Assembly (NCBI GenBank): GCA_965219515.1
Contig: OZ244776.1
Span: forward strand, 4,464,001 to 4,528,000
From: Ilyomonas sp965219515
GTDB taxonomy: Bacteria > Bacteroidota > Bacteroidia > Chitinophagales > Chitinophagaceae
Reading direction: 5' to 3'
DNA length: 64,000 bases
Part shown: piece by piece, positions 1 through 8,298 of the stretch
Layout of the letters: every line of letters begins with the position of its first letter
Numbering within the stretch: the stretch's first letter is position 1
Notes under the pieces: generated by a model
Seen by the model: the letters and a program-made list of their open reading frames with translations, nothing else
Database searches by the model: none
Told to the model about the DNA's origin: nothing
Position numbers and translations under genes: made by a program

Positions 1-524
1 CGATAGCCCTGCACGAAATAGAGCCGGTTGAAGAAGAAGTGTGAGGCGTTGTTGTATAAAACCGGATGTTTGGGCAAGAACCGTGCGGATGAATTACGTC
101 AGTTTCATTGTTTTTTCTGTTGATGATGGAAGTAAAAAGCCTGATTCATAATAAAGCTTTTGGGCAGTAAGCTTTTTCCGAAATTCAGTATGAATGCATC
201 TGCGCCGGGTTGAATTAGTTTGATTGTGAGAGTCGGGCATAACATTGACTCTTTATAAATTTATTTTCGTTTAGAGACTGATAACCCGTCAGTTTGCTGT
301 GTGAGATTTTATTAAATGAATAATAAATCTGCTGATACAGATTTACCACTTCTGTTTTATCGCATCGTGTGTTTTCAAAAGATGATATGGAAAGTAAAAT
401 GAGAAGATTTTGCAGCCATGAACTACTTCGGAATCCCGTGCTGATAGAATTTAATTAAAATTAAATCATAAATAATTTGCTAATTAACAAAATATTTATA
501 TTTTTATTTCCTGAAAATTTTGCC
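1..524. other. Intergenic, no gene recognised
   Basis: I see no supported coding region here. The stretch is AT-rich, all frames contain frequent stops, and it has no clear terminator or RNA structure. It may hold the promoter of the lipoprotein gene that follows. Confidence 0.5.
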
Positions 525-1916
525 ATGTTAACCCCCCCCAACAAAATCTGTTGGTTAGTTCTTTTAACCGTTTTCTATTTTGTTTCCTGTAAAAAAGATT
601 TTATTGAAACAAATTATCAGACAGTGACCAATGAAGTTAGATTTCCTGTAACTGACCAGGAAAAAGAACTAACCTCTCTAACCAAAGAAATTGGTGATGT
701 TCTTAACGTTATTTATCAGCATCCTGACGTTTTACAAGAAGTGGATGCCGCTATTTATTCTGGCTTTGAAAGCGATGAAAGCATCACAGTCAAAAATTTA
801 TTGCAACCCGAAAGCAGCTCTTTGTACCAGTTCGCTGAGTTTACAAAAAGGCACATTACACCGGGAGTCTTTTACAAGTATTTTAATGAGGAAGTCTTTA
901 ACGGAAATTATCCATTGATAAAAAAATATTATGGCAGCTACCTTAACACTGCGAATGCGATAAAGCCAAATGGTACTGCCTCTTTCACTGGTGGCAGCAC
1001 TTCAACTTCTTCGGCAGCACCTGATACCAGTTTGTTGAAATATGAAATTTGGGTGGTCAATGGAGTTAAAATTTATTTTCCTTATTCTGAAAATTTTTCG
1101 GCAACTTACGATCCGGGAAGCCCCACTATAAACAACACGGGAAATCCAGGCGGGCCTGTTGTTACTACGGTAAGTGCCGACAGGGACGCTAATTCAGGTC
1201 CGGGACAAGAGCCATATTGGGTAACTGACCAATATGGTATCAAGCATTTAACATCCAGGCAAGTAACGGTTGATGATGCCTATGCAGAAACGAAAGCAAC
1301 TCATATAGTGAATGTAATGGATGAGGGTGTAGGTAATGATCCTGCCCCTCCACCTGTTCCTCCTCCTACAACTGGTCCTGTATATACAGTTTATGTTAGT
1401 TGGGTCAGGTGTAATAATTATCAATATGATCACCTCATCAGCTTTACTAAAAACGGTGGAGGCAGCGAAATTTGGTTTGGAGAAGGATATGCATCCCGAG
1501 ACGCAAGTACCGGACAAGTGAATCCTAATTTTCCGGCTAATGGCGTACATTTAAGTCGTAAAGACATAAGAAAAAACAGATGGGTACATCCTTTCAGAAT
1601 ATGGACTACCAATTGGAAAACGGAACAAACTAACAATGCACTTGGCGTTTGGGAAGAGGACACCCAAGGTTCAAAAACATTGACAGGAAGCCTGTCTGGT
1701 GCATTTAAGGTTGGTACTGCTACGCTAACAGCTACTGTTGGATATTCTAAGACTGTGGTAACGCAAGATCCCATTTTGAGAAACACAAATATGGATAGAA
1801 ATTATTTTTTCCGTAGTGCTGCGCAAAATGTGGAAAACCGAGGTTTTCAAGACGGATGGCCGATTCGTAACGCATATAACTGTGTGGATTTTACCATGCC
1901 TTATCAAATTTTTTAA
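525..1916 (+). CDS. Hypothetical secreted lipoprotein
   Basis: This is a predicted SPII lipoprotein of unknown function. A hydrophobic N-terminus ends in F-V-S-C-K-K, a typical Bacteroidetes lipobox, so the mature protein is probably tethered to a membrane. I chose the ATG at 525 because the open frame upstream begins only with a TTG at 477. The middle has a low-complexity Gly/Ser/Thr linker and a proline-rich stretch (P-A-P-P-P-V-P-P-P). The C-terminal part has an N-W-K-T-E-Q-T region and an aromatic-rich tail. A run of eight C (532-539) lies just after the start codon and could be slippage-prone. No family was recognised. A rho-independent terminator follows directly, so it looks monocistronic. 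Confidence 0.75.
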   Translation: MLTPPNKICWLVLLTVFYFVSCKKDFIETNYQTVTNEVRFPVTDQEKELTSLTKEIGDVLNVIYQHPDVLQEVDAAIYSGFESDESITVKNLLQPESSSLYQFAEFTKRHITPGVFYKYFNEEVFNGNYPLIKKYYGSYLNTANAIKPNGTASFTGGSTSTSSAAPDTSLLKYEIWVVNGVKIYFPYSENFSATYDPGSPTINNTGNPGGPVVTTVSADRDANSGPGQEPYWVTDQYGIKHLTSRQVTVDDAYAETKATHIVNVMDEGVGNDPAPPPVPPPTTGPVYTVYVSWVRCNNYQYDHLISFTKNGGGSEIWFGEGYASRDASTGQVNPNFPANGVHLSRKDIRKNRWVHPFRIWTTNWKTEQTNNALGVWEEDTQGSKTLTGSLSGAFKVGTATLTATVGYSKTVVTQDPILRNTNMDRNYFFRSAAQNVENRGFQDGWPIRNAYNCVDFTMPYQIF

Positions 1917-1935
1917 TTCTACATATAGCTTTGAT

Positions 1936-1970
1936 AAAAAGGAAGTCGGCTGGGCACGACTTCCTTTTTT
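1936..1970 (+). terminator. Rho-independent terminator
   Basis: The stem GGAAGTCG/CGACTTCC has an 8-nt loop and is flanked by an A-run and a T-run. It ends the lipoprotein transcript 20 bp after its stop codon. Confidence 0.85.
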
Positions 1971-2038
1971 TAATCTGCAACTTCTTCTTACATATATTAC
2001 TCTGAAACTAAACTATTGAAGATAAAACTGCGCATAAG

Positions 2039-2839
2039 ATGAGACTATACATTGTTTTGTTACTTAGTTTTTTAACCATACTTACTTTAACTGCCCATGC
2101 GCAGAAAGGTTTTTTCATTAAAAGCCTTTCGGCTGGCTACCGCATTTCAGAAATTAATGCTATTGGGACCAGTCCTTTTAATATTTCTCCTTTACTAAAA
2201 GCCCCAACCGCATATAATGAGTTCTTGTCTAATTTTGTTTATAATGGTTATGAAGGTGGTTCCTTCCCGCAAACCGTTCACACGTTTTACGCGAACGCGG
2301 AACTATATAAAAATCGCCGTTATGGGTTTTGGAAACATAATTATTTGCAAACCGGATTATTTATAACAAACCAGTTACCCACAACTGCGGGTGGTTTGGA
2401 TCATTCCTATCTACAAGATTCTACCTTACATAATACTACCTATTTACTTTATCATAATACACAGTATTTGGGTATAAATCTGGGTATTAACAGAACAACT
2501 AAGATCGCAAAGCGGTTAAATTCAACCATTGGTTAACAGGTACAGGGTGGCGTTGCGCTGATACATAATTATAAACAATTTTTAGACAGCAGCCAGTTAA
2601 GACCTTCTGCCACGGATTGGGATACCCTATATAGTCAACAACTTCCCACCATGCAGGGCAAACATTATTTTCAATGGCAAATAATGCTGCCGTTAGGTTT
2701 GGAATATGAAGTGTGGAAGCAGAGGCTTACCATACGGGCAGAAGTGGCACCTGCCTACGTTCACTGCCGGTACAGGGATAAATCCTTTGCGGCAGGCGAA
2801 GCCCATTCCGCAGGCTTGTGGTTTATTTATAAATTATAG
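2039..2839 (+). pseudogene. Secreted beta-strand-rich protein split by an in-frame stop
   Basis: The first half (2039-2533) encodes a signal peptide ending A-H-A-Q and a 165-residue product that stops at TAA 2534-2536. The same frame stays open after that stop to 2839 with convincing protein-like content (Q-V-Q-G-G-V-A-L-I-H-N-Y-K). It ends in an aromatic Y-K-L typical of an outer-membrane barrel strand. The pattern of one nonsense codon in an otherwise intact roughly 266-codon frame suggests a recent point mutation, for example of a TAC, CAA or AAA codon. The ATG at 2651 inside the second half is probably not a real start. I do not recognise the family. It may be an outer-membrane or periplasmic protein. 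Confidence 0.7.
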
Positions 2840-3082
2840 AATACGTTTTAAAACTTAGCCTTTGGCTTCATTCTTCAAGCCACCTGCTTTCCGGATGGCG
2901 ATTGCTATGCAAAAACACCACTTGAATAGGATAAGAAGATTTGCTCATTGCAGAAGAAAAAAATTTCCCCTGTCGTAAAATCAAAACCAACTCCCGATTT
3001 ATCAATTTCTTCATCCTGCGTTTACAATTCGTTCACAACAGAATACAACATTTGCAACAGAAAGTTTTTTCTCATGTGTAAC

Positions 3083-3113
3083 AAAAGCCTGATAGTCGTG
3101 TCGGGCTTTTTTG
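3083..3113 (+). terminator. Rho-independent terminator
   Basis: The stem AAAAGCCTGA/TCGGGCTTTT has one G-U pair and an 8-nt loop and ends in a T-run. It lies about 245 bp after the broken gene at 2039-2839 and before the metallophosphoesterase gene. The long leader between them (2840-3082) holds no recognisable gene. Confidence 0.8.
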
Positions 3114-3207
3114 CGTTCCGGCATGAAGAAATTATTATCTTCTGTTCACAGGGTAAAATTCAATGATTCATTCATTTATTTTAGCCGTTACCAAATACAA
3201 AACAACC

Positions 3208-4143
3208 ATGATGAACCGCAGACAATTGCTGAAGCGCGCCGGTGTGATGGGGTTGTTGGGTGCAGCCGGCACCAATCTTTTTGCCCAAACGGCCGAAACA
3301 AGAAAACGCGTGCTTCGCTTTGCCCATGTTACCGATGTGCACATCGAGCCGGAACTGAATGCGCCTGCCGGACTGGCTGCCTGTCTGCATCATTTGCAAA
3401 ATCAGCCCCATCAGCCTTCGTTTATCATGAGCGGCGGAGACTCTATTTTCGATGCCCTGTACCAGCCCAAAGACCGCGTGGAAACGCAATGGAAAATATG
3501 GCACGATGTGTTTAAGCAAGACAATTCGCTGCCCATCGAATATTGCATCGGCAACCACGATTGCTGGGGTTTCGGGCAAAAAGAAGACCCGTTGTACGGT
3601 AAGAAATATGCCCTCGAAAAAATGAACCTCGCCATGCCGTACCGCAGCTTTGATAAAGCGGGCTGGCACTTCATTATTCTTGATAGCATTCAGCCGAAAA
3701 CAGATGGTTCGTGGTACACCTGTATATTAGATGAAGCGCAGTTCGGCTGGCTGAAGAACGACCTTGCAGCAACACCTTCCGCAACGCCTGTCATTGTTGT
3801 TTCTCATGTGCCCATTGTATCGGCGGCAACCGTTGTGGTGGACAACAAGATGAAAGGCGAACCCGAAGGCTATGTGCTGGGATTAAGCTCTCTGCATACC
3901 GATTCGGCGCGCATCATCGAAGTATTTAACCAATATCCAAACATCAAATTGTGCCTGAGCGGTCATATTCATTTATACGAAGAAATTAAATACAATGGCA
4001 TTACCTACATCAGCAATGGCGCGGTAAGCGGAAACTGGTGGAAAGGCAGGCGCTACCAAACATATAACGGTTACGCGCTGCTGAACCTGTACAACGATGG
4101 CTCTTTCGATAATGAATACATAACGTATGGCTGGAAAGTGTGA
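3208..4143 (+). CDS. Secreted calcineurin-like metallophosphoesterase
   Basis: This is a probable periplasmic metal-dependent phosphoesterase. The calcineurin-like fold motifs appear in order: H-V-T-D-V-H, S-G-G-D-S-I-F-D, G-N-H-D-C-W, V-S-H-V-P and L-S-G-H-I-H, which together form the dinuclear metal centre. I placed the start at the ATG-ATG pair (3208/3211). The product then begins M-N-R-R-Q-L-L-K-R-A-G, a Tat-like twin-arginine signal followed by a hydrophobic stretch and a probable cut after F-A-Q. The longer frame to 3163 adds residues that would mask that signal. The substrate is unknown. Its position beside the PlcP-like operon and other phosphatases fits phosphate scavenging, but I found only a weak 11-bp-phased motif upstream (3021-3058). 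Confidence 0.88.
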   Translation: MMNRRQLLKRAGVMGLLGAAGTNLFAQTAETRKRVLRFAHVTDVHIEPELNAPAGLAACLHHLQNQPHQPSFIMSGGDSIFDALYQPKDRVETQWKIWHDVFKQDNSLPIEYCIGNHDCWGFGQKEDPLYGKKYALEKMNLAMPYRSFDKAGWHFIILDSIQPKTDGSWYTCILDEAQFGWLKNDLAATPSATPVIVVSHVPIVSAATVVVDNKMKGEPEGYVLGLSSLHTDSARIIEVFNQYPNIKLCLSGHIHLYEEIKYNGITYISNGAVSGNWWKGRRYQTYNGYALLNLYNDGSFDNEYITYGWKV

Positions 4144-4353
4144 GGGATAAGGTGTGAGGTGCGGGGTATGAGCCTGAGTGTCTGTTTTTTGTTATGTAAA
4201 AGAAAAAACGACAGCCGTTGAAAATGGGGACGTTGCCTTTGCGCCTTTTACTTCCGCAATTGGCTGCAATGATATGAACCGGTTGGAACAATTACCTGTA
4301 ACAGATTTTATTCTGTTTCTCTAACCCCAAACATTACGCCTCCCACCCCATAA

Positions 4354-4413
4354 ATAATAATTCCATAAACTTCTCATAACAATTTCGTTACATACATAAG
4401 CTCACTTTGTAAG
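4354..4413 (+). promoter_or_regulatory. Candidate Pho box: 11-bp tandem repeats
   Basis: RTAAY-like pentamers recur exactly every 11 bp: ATAAT 4354, ATAAA 4365, ATAAC 4376, GTTAC 4387, a non-matching unit at 4398, and GTAAG 4409. Eleven-bp direct repeats are the recognition layout of PhoB/OmpR-family regulators (known for the E. coli Pho box). The block ends 21 bp before the PlcP-like start codon. The same layout precedes three other units in this window. That the regulator is PhoB is inference. Confidence 0.6.
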
Positions 4414-4434
4414 CATCCACGTATCTGTTTTTTT

Positions 4435-5295
4435 ATGAATACAAAAACACAAAGGAGACAGGTTGATGTTGCCGTTATTTCGGATGTGCACCTTGGCACG
4501 TATGGCTGTCATGCCAAGGAGCTGTTGCAATACCTGAAAAGCATTCAGCCGGAGGTATTGGTGTTAAACGGCGACATCATAGACATCTGGCAGTTCAGCA
4601 AAAGCTATTTCCCGAAAAGCCACATGAAAGTAGTGAAATACCTGATGAAGCTGATTGGCAACGACGTAACAGTTTATTTTATACCCGGTAATCACGATGA
4701 AATGCTGCGCCGCTTTACCGGCTTTACATTAGGCTCTTTTAAAATCGCCAATAAGATTCTGATGGATTTATCCGGCGGCGCAAAAGCCTGGATGTTTCAC
4801 GGCGATGTGTTCGACGTAACCATGAAGCATTCCAAATGGCTGGCGCGGCTTGGCGCCGTTGGTTACGACATCCTGATTCTCATCAACCGCTTTGTGAATT
4901 TTATCTCCGAAAAATTATTTAACAAGGGTAAAATTTCATTATCAAAAAAAATAAAAGACAGCGTAAAAACGGCGGTGAAATTTGTAAACAACTTTGAAGA
5001 AACGGCTGCCGAAATCGGTATTTCAAACGGGTACGATTATGTGGTGTGCGGGCACATTCACAAACCGGAAATAAAAACCGTTGTTACGGAAAAAGGCAGC
5101 ATTGTATATCTGAATTCGGGCGACTGGATAGAAAATCTGACGGCGCTGGAATATGCAAACGGCAAATGGAACATTTATAAGCACGATGACACGTTGTACG
5201 AAGATGAAACCGCGGCAGATGAAGAGCCCGACAGCAACCGGCAACTTTTTGATGACCTGGTGATGGAGTTTAACCTGCTTTACCGCACCGTTTAA
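4435..5295 (+). CDS. PlcP-like metallophosphoesterase (phospholipase C / LpxH-like)
   Basis: This is a cytoplasmic or membrane-associated calcineurin-fold phosphoesterase of the LpxH/PlcP group. Motifs seen are I-S-D-V-H-L-G-T, N-G-D-I-I-D-I-W, I-P-G-N-H-D-E, H-G-D-V-F-D and C-G-H-I-H, plus a late N-S-G-D-W-I-E-N-L-T-A-L. The S-D-V-H-L-G-T-x-G-C start and the G-D-W-I/V-E-x-x-T-A-L tail are as I remember them from rhizobial PlcP. PlcP cleaves phospholipids during phosphate limitation to release diacylglycerol for glycolipid synthesis. True lipid A LpxH is the alternative. A glycosyltransferase gene follows 18 bp downstream, and 11-bp phased repeats lie upstream, both of which favour PlcP. It has no signal peptide. 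It probably heads an operon running to 7752 or 8118. Confidence 0.8.
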   Translation: MNTKTQRRQVDVAVISDVHLGTYGCHAKELLQYLKSIQPEVLVLNGDIIDIWQFSKSYFPKSHMKVVKYLMKLIGNDVTVYFIPGNHDEMLRRFTGFTLGSFKIANKILMDLSGGAKAWMFHGDVFDVTMKHSKWLARLGAVGYDILILINRFVNFISEKLFNKGKISLSKKIKDSVKTAVKFVNNFEETAAEIGISNGYDYVVCGHIHKPEIKTVVTEKGSIVYLNSGDWIENLTALEYANGKWNIYKHDDTLYEDETAADEEPDSNRQLFDDLVMEFNLLYRTV

Positions 5296-5313
5296 TGTAA
5301 TACAATTGGTTAC

Positions 5314-6387
5314 ATGAAGATATTATACGCCATTCAGGGAACCGGTAACGGGCATCTGAGCCGGGCAAGAGATATTATTCCGCATTTGAAAGAAAAGGGC
5401 GAACTGCACATTCTGGTAAGCGGTACGCAGGCTGATGTATCGCTCGGTTATCCCGTAACGTATCGTTTGCAGGGCTTAAGTTTTGTATTTGGTAAAAAAG
5501 GCGGTGTTAACATAGCGGCTACCTATAAAAAAAGCAACGCAAAACAGTTGTGGAAAGAGATGAAAAGTTTGCCCGTAGAGAAGTACGATATCATCATTAA
5601 CGATTTTGAGCCCGTAAGCGCGTGGGCTTGTTTTTTTAAACACAAGCCCTGTATCGGGTTAAGCCATCAGGCTGCCGTTGCCAGCTATACATCGCCCAAA
5701 CCCAAAAGCATTGACTTGTCGGGCATGGCATTGCTGCGTTATTATGCGCCGGTTACCGTGCAGTACGGTTTTCATTTTAAACCGTATGGTACTCATATTT
5801 ATACGCCGGTTATCAGGCAACAGGTAAGAGAACTAATTATTGGTAATAAGGGTCATTATACCGTATATCTGCCGGCTTATGATGACAAGCGCATCATTAA
5901 AATTTTATCGCAATGCAAAAAAGTAAAATGGCAGGTGTTTTCCAAGCACAACAAAGCGGGTTTTACCAAAGGAAACATTACCATTCAGCCCATTTGCAAC
6001 GAAGCTTTTATACAAAGCATGGCAGCGGCAGCAGGCGTACTGTGCGGTGCCGGTTTTGAAACGCCCGCCGAAGCGCTTTATCTGCAAAAAAAGCTGATGG
6101 TGATACCCATGAAAGCGCAGTATGAGCAGCAATGCAATGCGGCTGCATTAAAGTTGATGGGTGTGCCGGTTATCAAAAGTTTAAAGGAAAAGCACATTGA
6201 TAAAATAAACAAATGGCTGGCATCGGGCGAAACGGTTGTAGTGGATTATCCCAATGTTACCAAAGAGATTATTGATACGGTTTTTCTCAGCAACCCTACA
6301 ACGGTTTCTCATACAGCGGCACCGGCGGGTTCTTTTAAAAAATTTAAAAACAGGCTGTTAAGCAAACTGCTGGCACCAACGGCGTAA
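5314..6387 (+). CDS. Glycosyltransferase (GT28/MJ1255-like), candidate glycolipid synthase
   Basis: This is a GT-B-type glycosyltransferase. The N-terminus M-K-I-L-Y-A-I-Q-G-T-G-N-G-H-L-S-R-A carries the G-x-G-N-G-H acceptor-site loop of the MurG/MGDG-synthase-like group. The C-terminal half has C-G-A-G-F-E-T-P-A-E-A-L, the nucleotide-sugar-binding element. Its length of 357 residues is usual. It lies 18 bp after the PlcP-like gene and 6 bp before the GH1 gene, so all three are probably co-transcribed. In proteobacterial lipid remodelling, PlcP provides diacylglycerol and a glycosyltransferase (Agt) converts it to glycosyl-diacylglycerol. I infer the same role here from context. The sugar donor and acceptor cannot be read from the sequence, and the protein is not obviously an Agt orthologue. 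Confidence 0.8.
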   Translation: MKILYAIQGTGNGHLSRARDIIPHLKEKGELHILVSGTQADVSLGYPVTYRLQGLSFVFGKKGGVNIAATYKKSNAKQLWKEMKSLPVEKYDIIINDFEPVSAWACFFKHKPCIGLSHQAAVASYTSPKPKSIDLSGMALLRYYAPVTVQYGFHFKPYGTHIYTPVIRQQVRELIIGNKGHYTVYLPAYDDKRIIKILSQCKKVKWQVFSKHNKAGFTKGNITIQPICNEAFIQSMAAAAGVLCGAGFETPAEALYLQKKLMVIPMKAQYEQQCNAAALKLMGVPVIKSLKEKHIDKINKWLASGETVVVDYPNVTKEIIDTVFLSNPTTVSHTAAPAGSFKKFKNRLLSKLLAPTA

Positions 6388-6393
6388 TAACGT

Positions 6394-7752
6394 ATGAAGC
6401 TATCGAAAGATGATTTTGATTCGGGATTTCACTGGGGCGTTTCTACCGCGGCCTATCAGATAGAAGGTGCGTATAAAACGGATGGAAAAGGTCTTTCTAT
6501 CTGGGATGTATTTACCAACCGGCGGGGCAACATTGCCCAAAATCAGAATGCCAACAAAGCCTGCGATTTTTATCATCGCTATGCGCAGGACCTTGTGCTG
6601 ATGCGAAGCCTCAATATTCCCAATTATCGCTTCTCGTTGTCGTGGAGCCGCCTGTTTCCCGACGGCACGGGTAAGGCGAACGAAAGCGGCATTGATTTTT
6701 ATAACCGCATTATAGATTTTTGCCTTGAGCTTGATATAGAACCGTGGATTACCTTGTATCACTGGGATTTGCCTTACGAACTGGAAAAGCGGGGCGGCTG
6801 GACAAACCGGAACATCATCCGATGGTTTGGCCGCTATGCCGAAGCCTGCGTGCATTATTTTGGCGACCGCGTAAAAAACTGGATGGTTTTGAATGAGCCG
6901 ATGGTGTTTACCGGCGCCGGTCATTTTCTTGGCATTCACGCGCCCGGGCGAAGAGGAATGTCTAATTTTCTGCCTGCCGTTCATCATGCGGCGCTTTGTC
7001 AGGCTGAAGGCGGGCGAATTGTGAAAGCTACCAACAGCACCTGCAAAGTGGGTACTACATTTTCATGTTCGCTGATTGAGCCGTATTCTGACAGCGAAGC
7101 CGACTACGCCGCCGCCGAACGCGTAGATGCACTGCTGAACAGAACCTTTATAGAGCCGTTGCTGGGATTGGGCTACCCGGTGCAGGACTTACCTTTACTT
7201 AGGCAAATAGAAAAATATAAAAAGCCCGGCGATGATGATTTGTTAGCGTTTGATATGGATTTTATCGGTATTCAGAATTATACCCGCGAGATTGTAAAGC
7301 ACAGTTATTTTATGCCGCACATTAATGCGCAGATTGTAAAAGCGGGCAGCCGGAAAGTAGAAACCACCGCCATGAACTGGGAAATATATCCCGAATGTAT
7401 TTACCGGATGCTGAAAGATTTCGGCTCATATAAAAATATGCCCGAAATGATAGTAACAGAAAACGGCGCCGCTTTTCCCGATCATATTATAGATGGCGTT
7501 ATCAACGATAGCCGCCGCATCGGCTACATACAGCAGCACCTGCAGCAGGTGCTGAAAGCCAGGCGCGAAGGCGTGCCGGTAAACGGATATTTTATCTGGA
7601 CGTTTATGGATAATTTTGAATGGGCAGAAGGCTATCATCCGCGTTTCGGATTGGTATATGTTGATTTTGAAACGCAGAAGCGGATTATTAAATCGTCGGG
7701 TAAATGGTTCAGCAATTTTTTAGAGGGACAGCTTGTGATGAGCGATAAATGA
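6394..7752 (+). CDS. GH1 beta-glucosidase
   Basis: This is a glycoside hydrolase family 1 enzyme of normal length (452 residues). Visible landmarks are F-H-W-G-V-S-T-A-A-Y-Q-I-E-G near the start, Y-R-F-S-L-S-W-S-R, Y-H-W-D-L-P, the acid/base in L-N-E-P (E168), the nucleophile in V-T-E-N-G (E356), and F-I-W-T-F-M-D-N-F-E-W-A-E-G near the end. It has no signal peptide, so it is cytoplasmic. The gene starts 6 bp after the glycosyltransferase stop, which argues for a shared transcript. This is an unusual partner for a PlcP/glycosyltransferase pair. It might turn over glycolipid headgroups or act on imported glucosides. The family assignment is firm, but its role in the operon is a guess. Confidence 0.95.
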   Translation: MKLSKDDFDSGFHWGVSTAAYQIEGAYKTDGKGLSIWDVFTNRRGNIAQNQNANKACDFYHRYAQDLVLMRSLNIPNYRFSLSWSRLFPDGTGKANESGIDFYNRIIDFCLELDIEPWITLYHWDLPYELEKRGGWTNRNIIRWFGRYAEACVHYFGDRVKNWMVLNEPMVFTGAGHFLGIHAPGRRGMSNFLPAVHHAALCQAEGGRIVKATNSTCKVGTTFSCSLIEPYSDSEADYAAAERVDALLNRTFIEPLLGLGYPVQDLPLLRQIEKYKKPGDDDLLAFDMDFIGIQNYTREIVKHSYFMPHINAQIVKAGSRKVETTAMNWEIYPECIYRMLKDFGSYKNMPEMIVTENGAAFPDHIIDGVINDSRRIGYIQQHLQQVLKARREGVPVNGYFIWTFMDNFEWAEGYHPRFGLVYVDFETQKRIIKSSGKWFSNFLEGQLVMSDK

Positions 7753-7830
7753 AACTTCACTTTTTGTTTTGCAACGGCAGACAACACATAAGACAACAGA
7801 GTCGGATTATCAATTTTTAAAACATATCTC

Positions 7831-8118
7831 ATGGAAAATAAAGAAAACAATGCAAAGAAATCGGCCGATGAAAACTCATTATCCCGAACACCACATGAAT
7901 TGATAAAGCAACACAGCCGGCATCCTGATGAGCCGGTTACGGAGGCAGACTTACAGAACCTTGATCTTGATAACAATCCTGAAACAACGCCTGCGCAGGA
8001 AGCCAGTGACTCTGATAATACCATTGCGCTTAGCGATGAAGAAAAAGCGAAAGCCGATGCCCTGGCAGATCAATTAAAAAAAGACAATACCGGCATGTCT
8101 TATGAAGCAGATTTGTAA
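7831..8118 (+). CDS. Small acidic hypothetical protein
   Basis: This 95-residue hydrophilic, acidic protein has no signal peptide or membrane segment. The sequence is rich in Asp, Glu, Asn and Lys and looks intrinsically disordered until a short C-terminal helix (D-E-E-K-A-K-A-D-A-L-A-D-Q-L). No family was recognised. It lies 78 bp after the GH1 gene on the same strand and may be the last gene of that operon or stand alone. No terminator hairpin is evident after it. Confidence 0.6.
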   Translation: MENKENNAKKSADENSLSRTPHELIKQHSRHPDEPVTEADLQNLDLDNNPETTPAQEASDSDNTIALSDEEKAKADALADQLKKDNTGMSYEADL

Positions 8119-8298
8119 AGTTGTTTTTTTAATTGATAATGTTGTTATGTGTGTGATGAAAGGCATCCAAAATTTCACGGCAGAGCATCTTATGCCATTC
8201 AGGTTCTGAAATCAGTTTCGATCATATTATCGAAACACAATGTTAGCCTGAGTCTCAATATTACAATATCAAATATATCTTTATACATTCAACCGGTA

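Noticed and set aside
2651..2839. Separate 62-residue gene starting at an internal ATG
   Set aside because: It is in frame with the upstream broken gene and better read as its second half.
3021..3058. A possible fifth 11-bp-phased box (TTTAC, TTCAC, ATACA, GCAAC) before the metallophosphoesterase
   Set aside because: The pentamers fit RTAAY poorly and a terminator lies between them and the gene, so I did not list it as a site.
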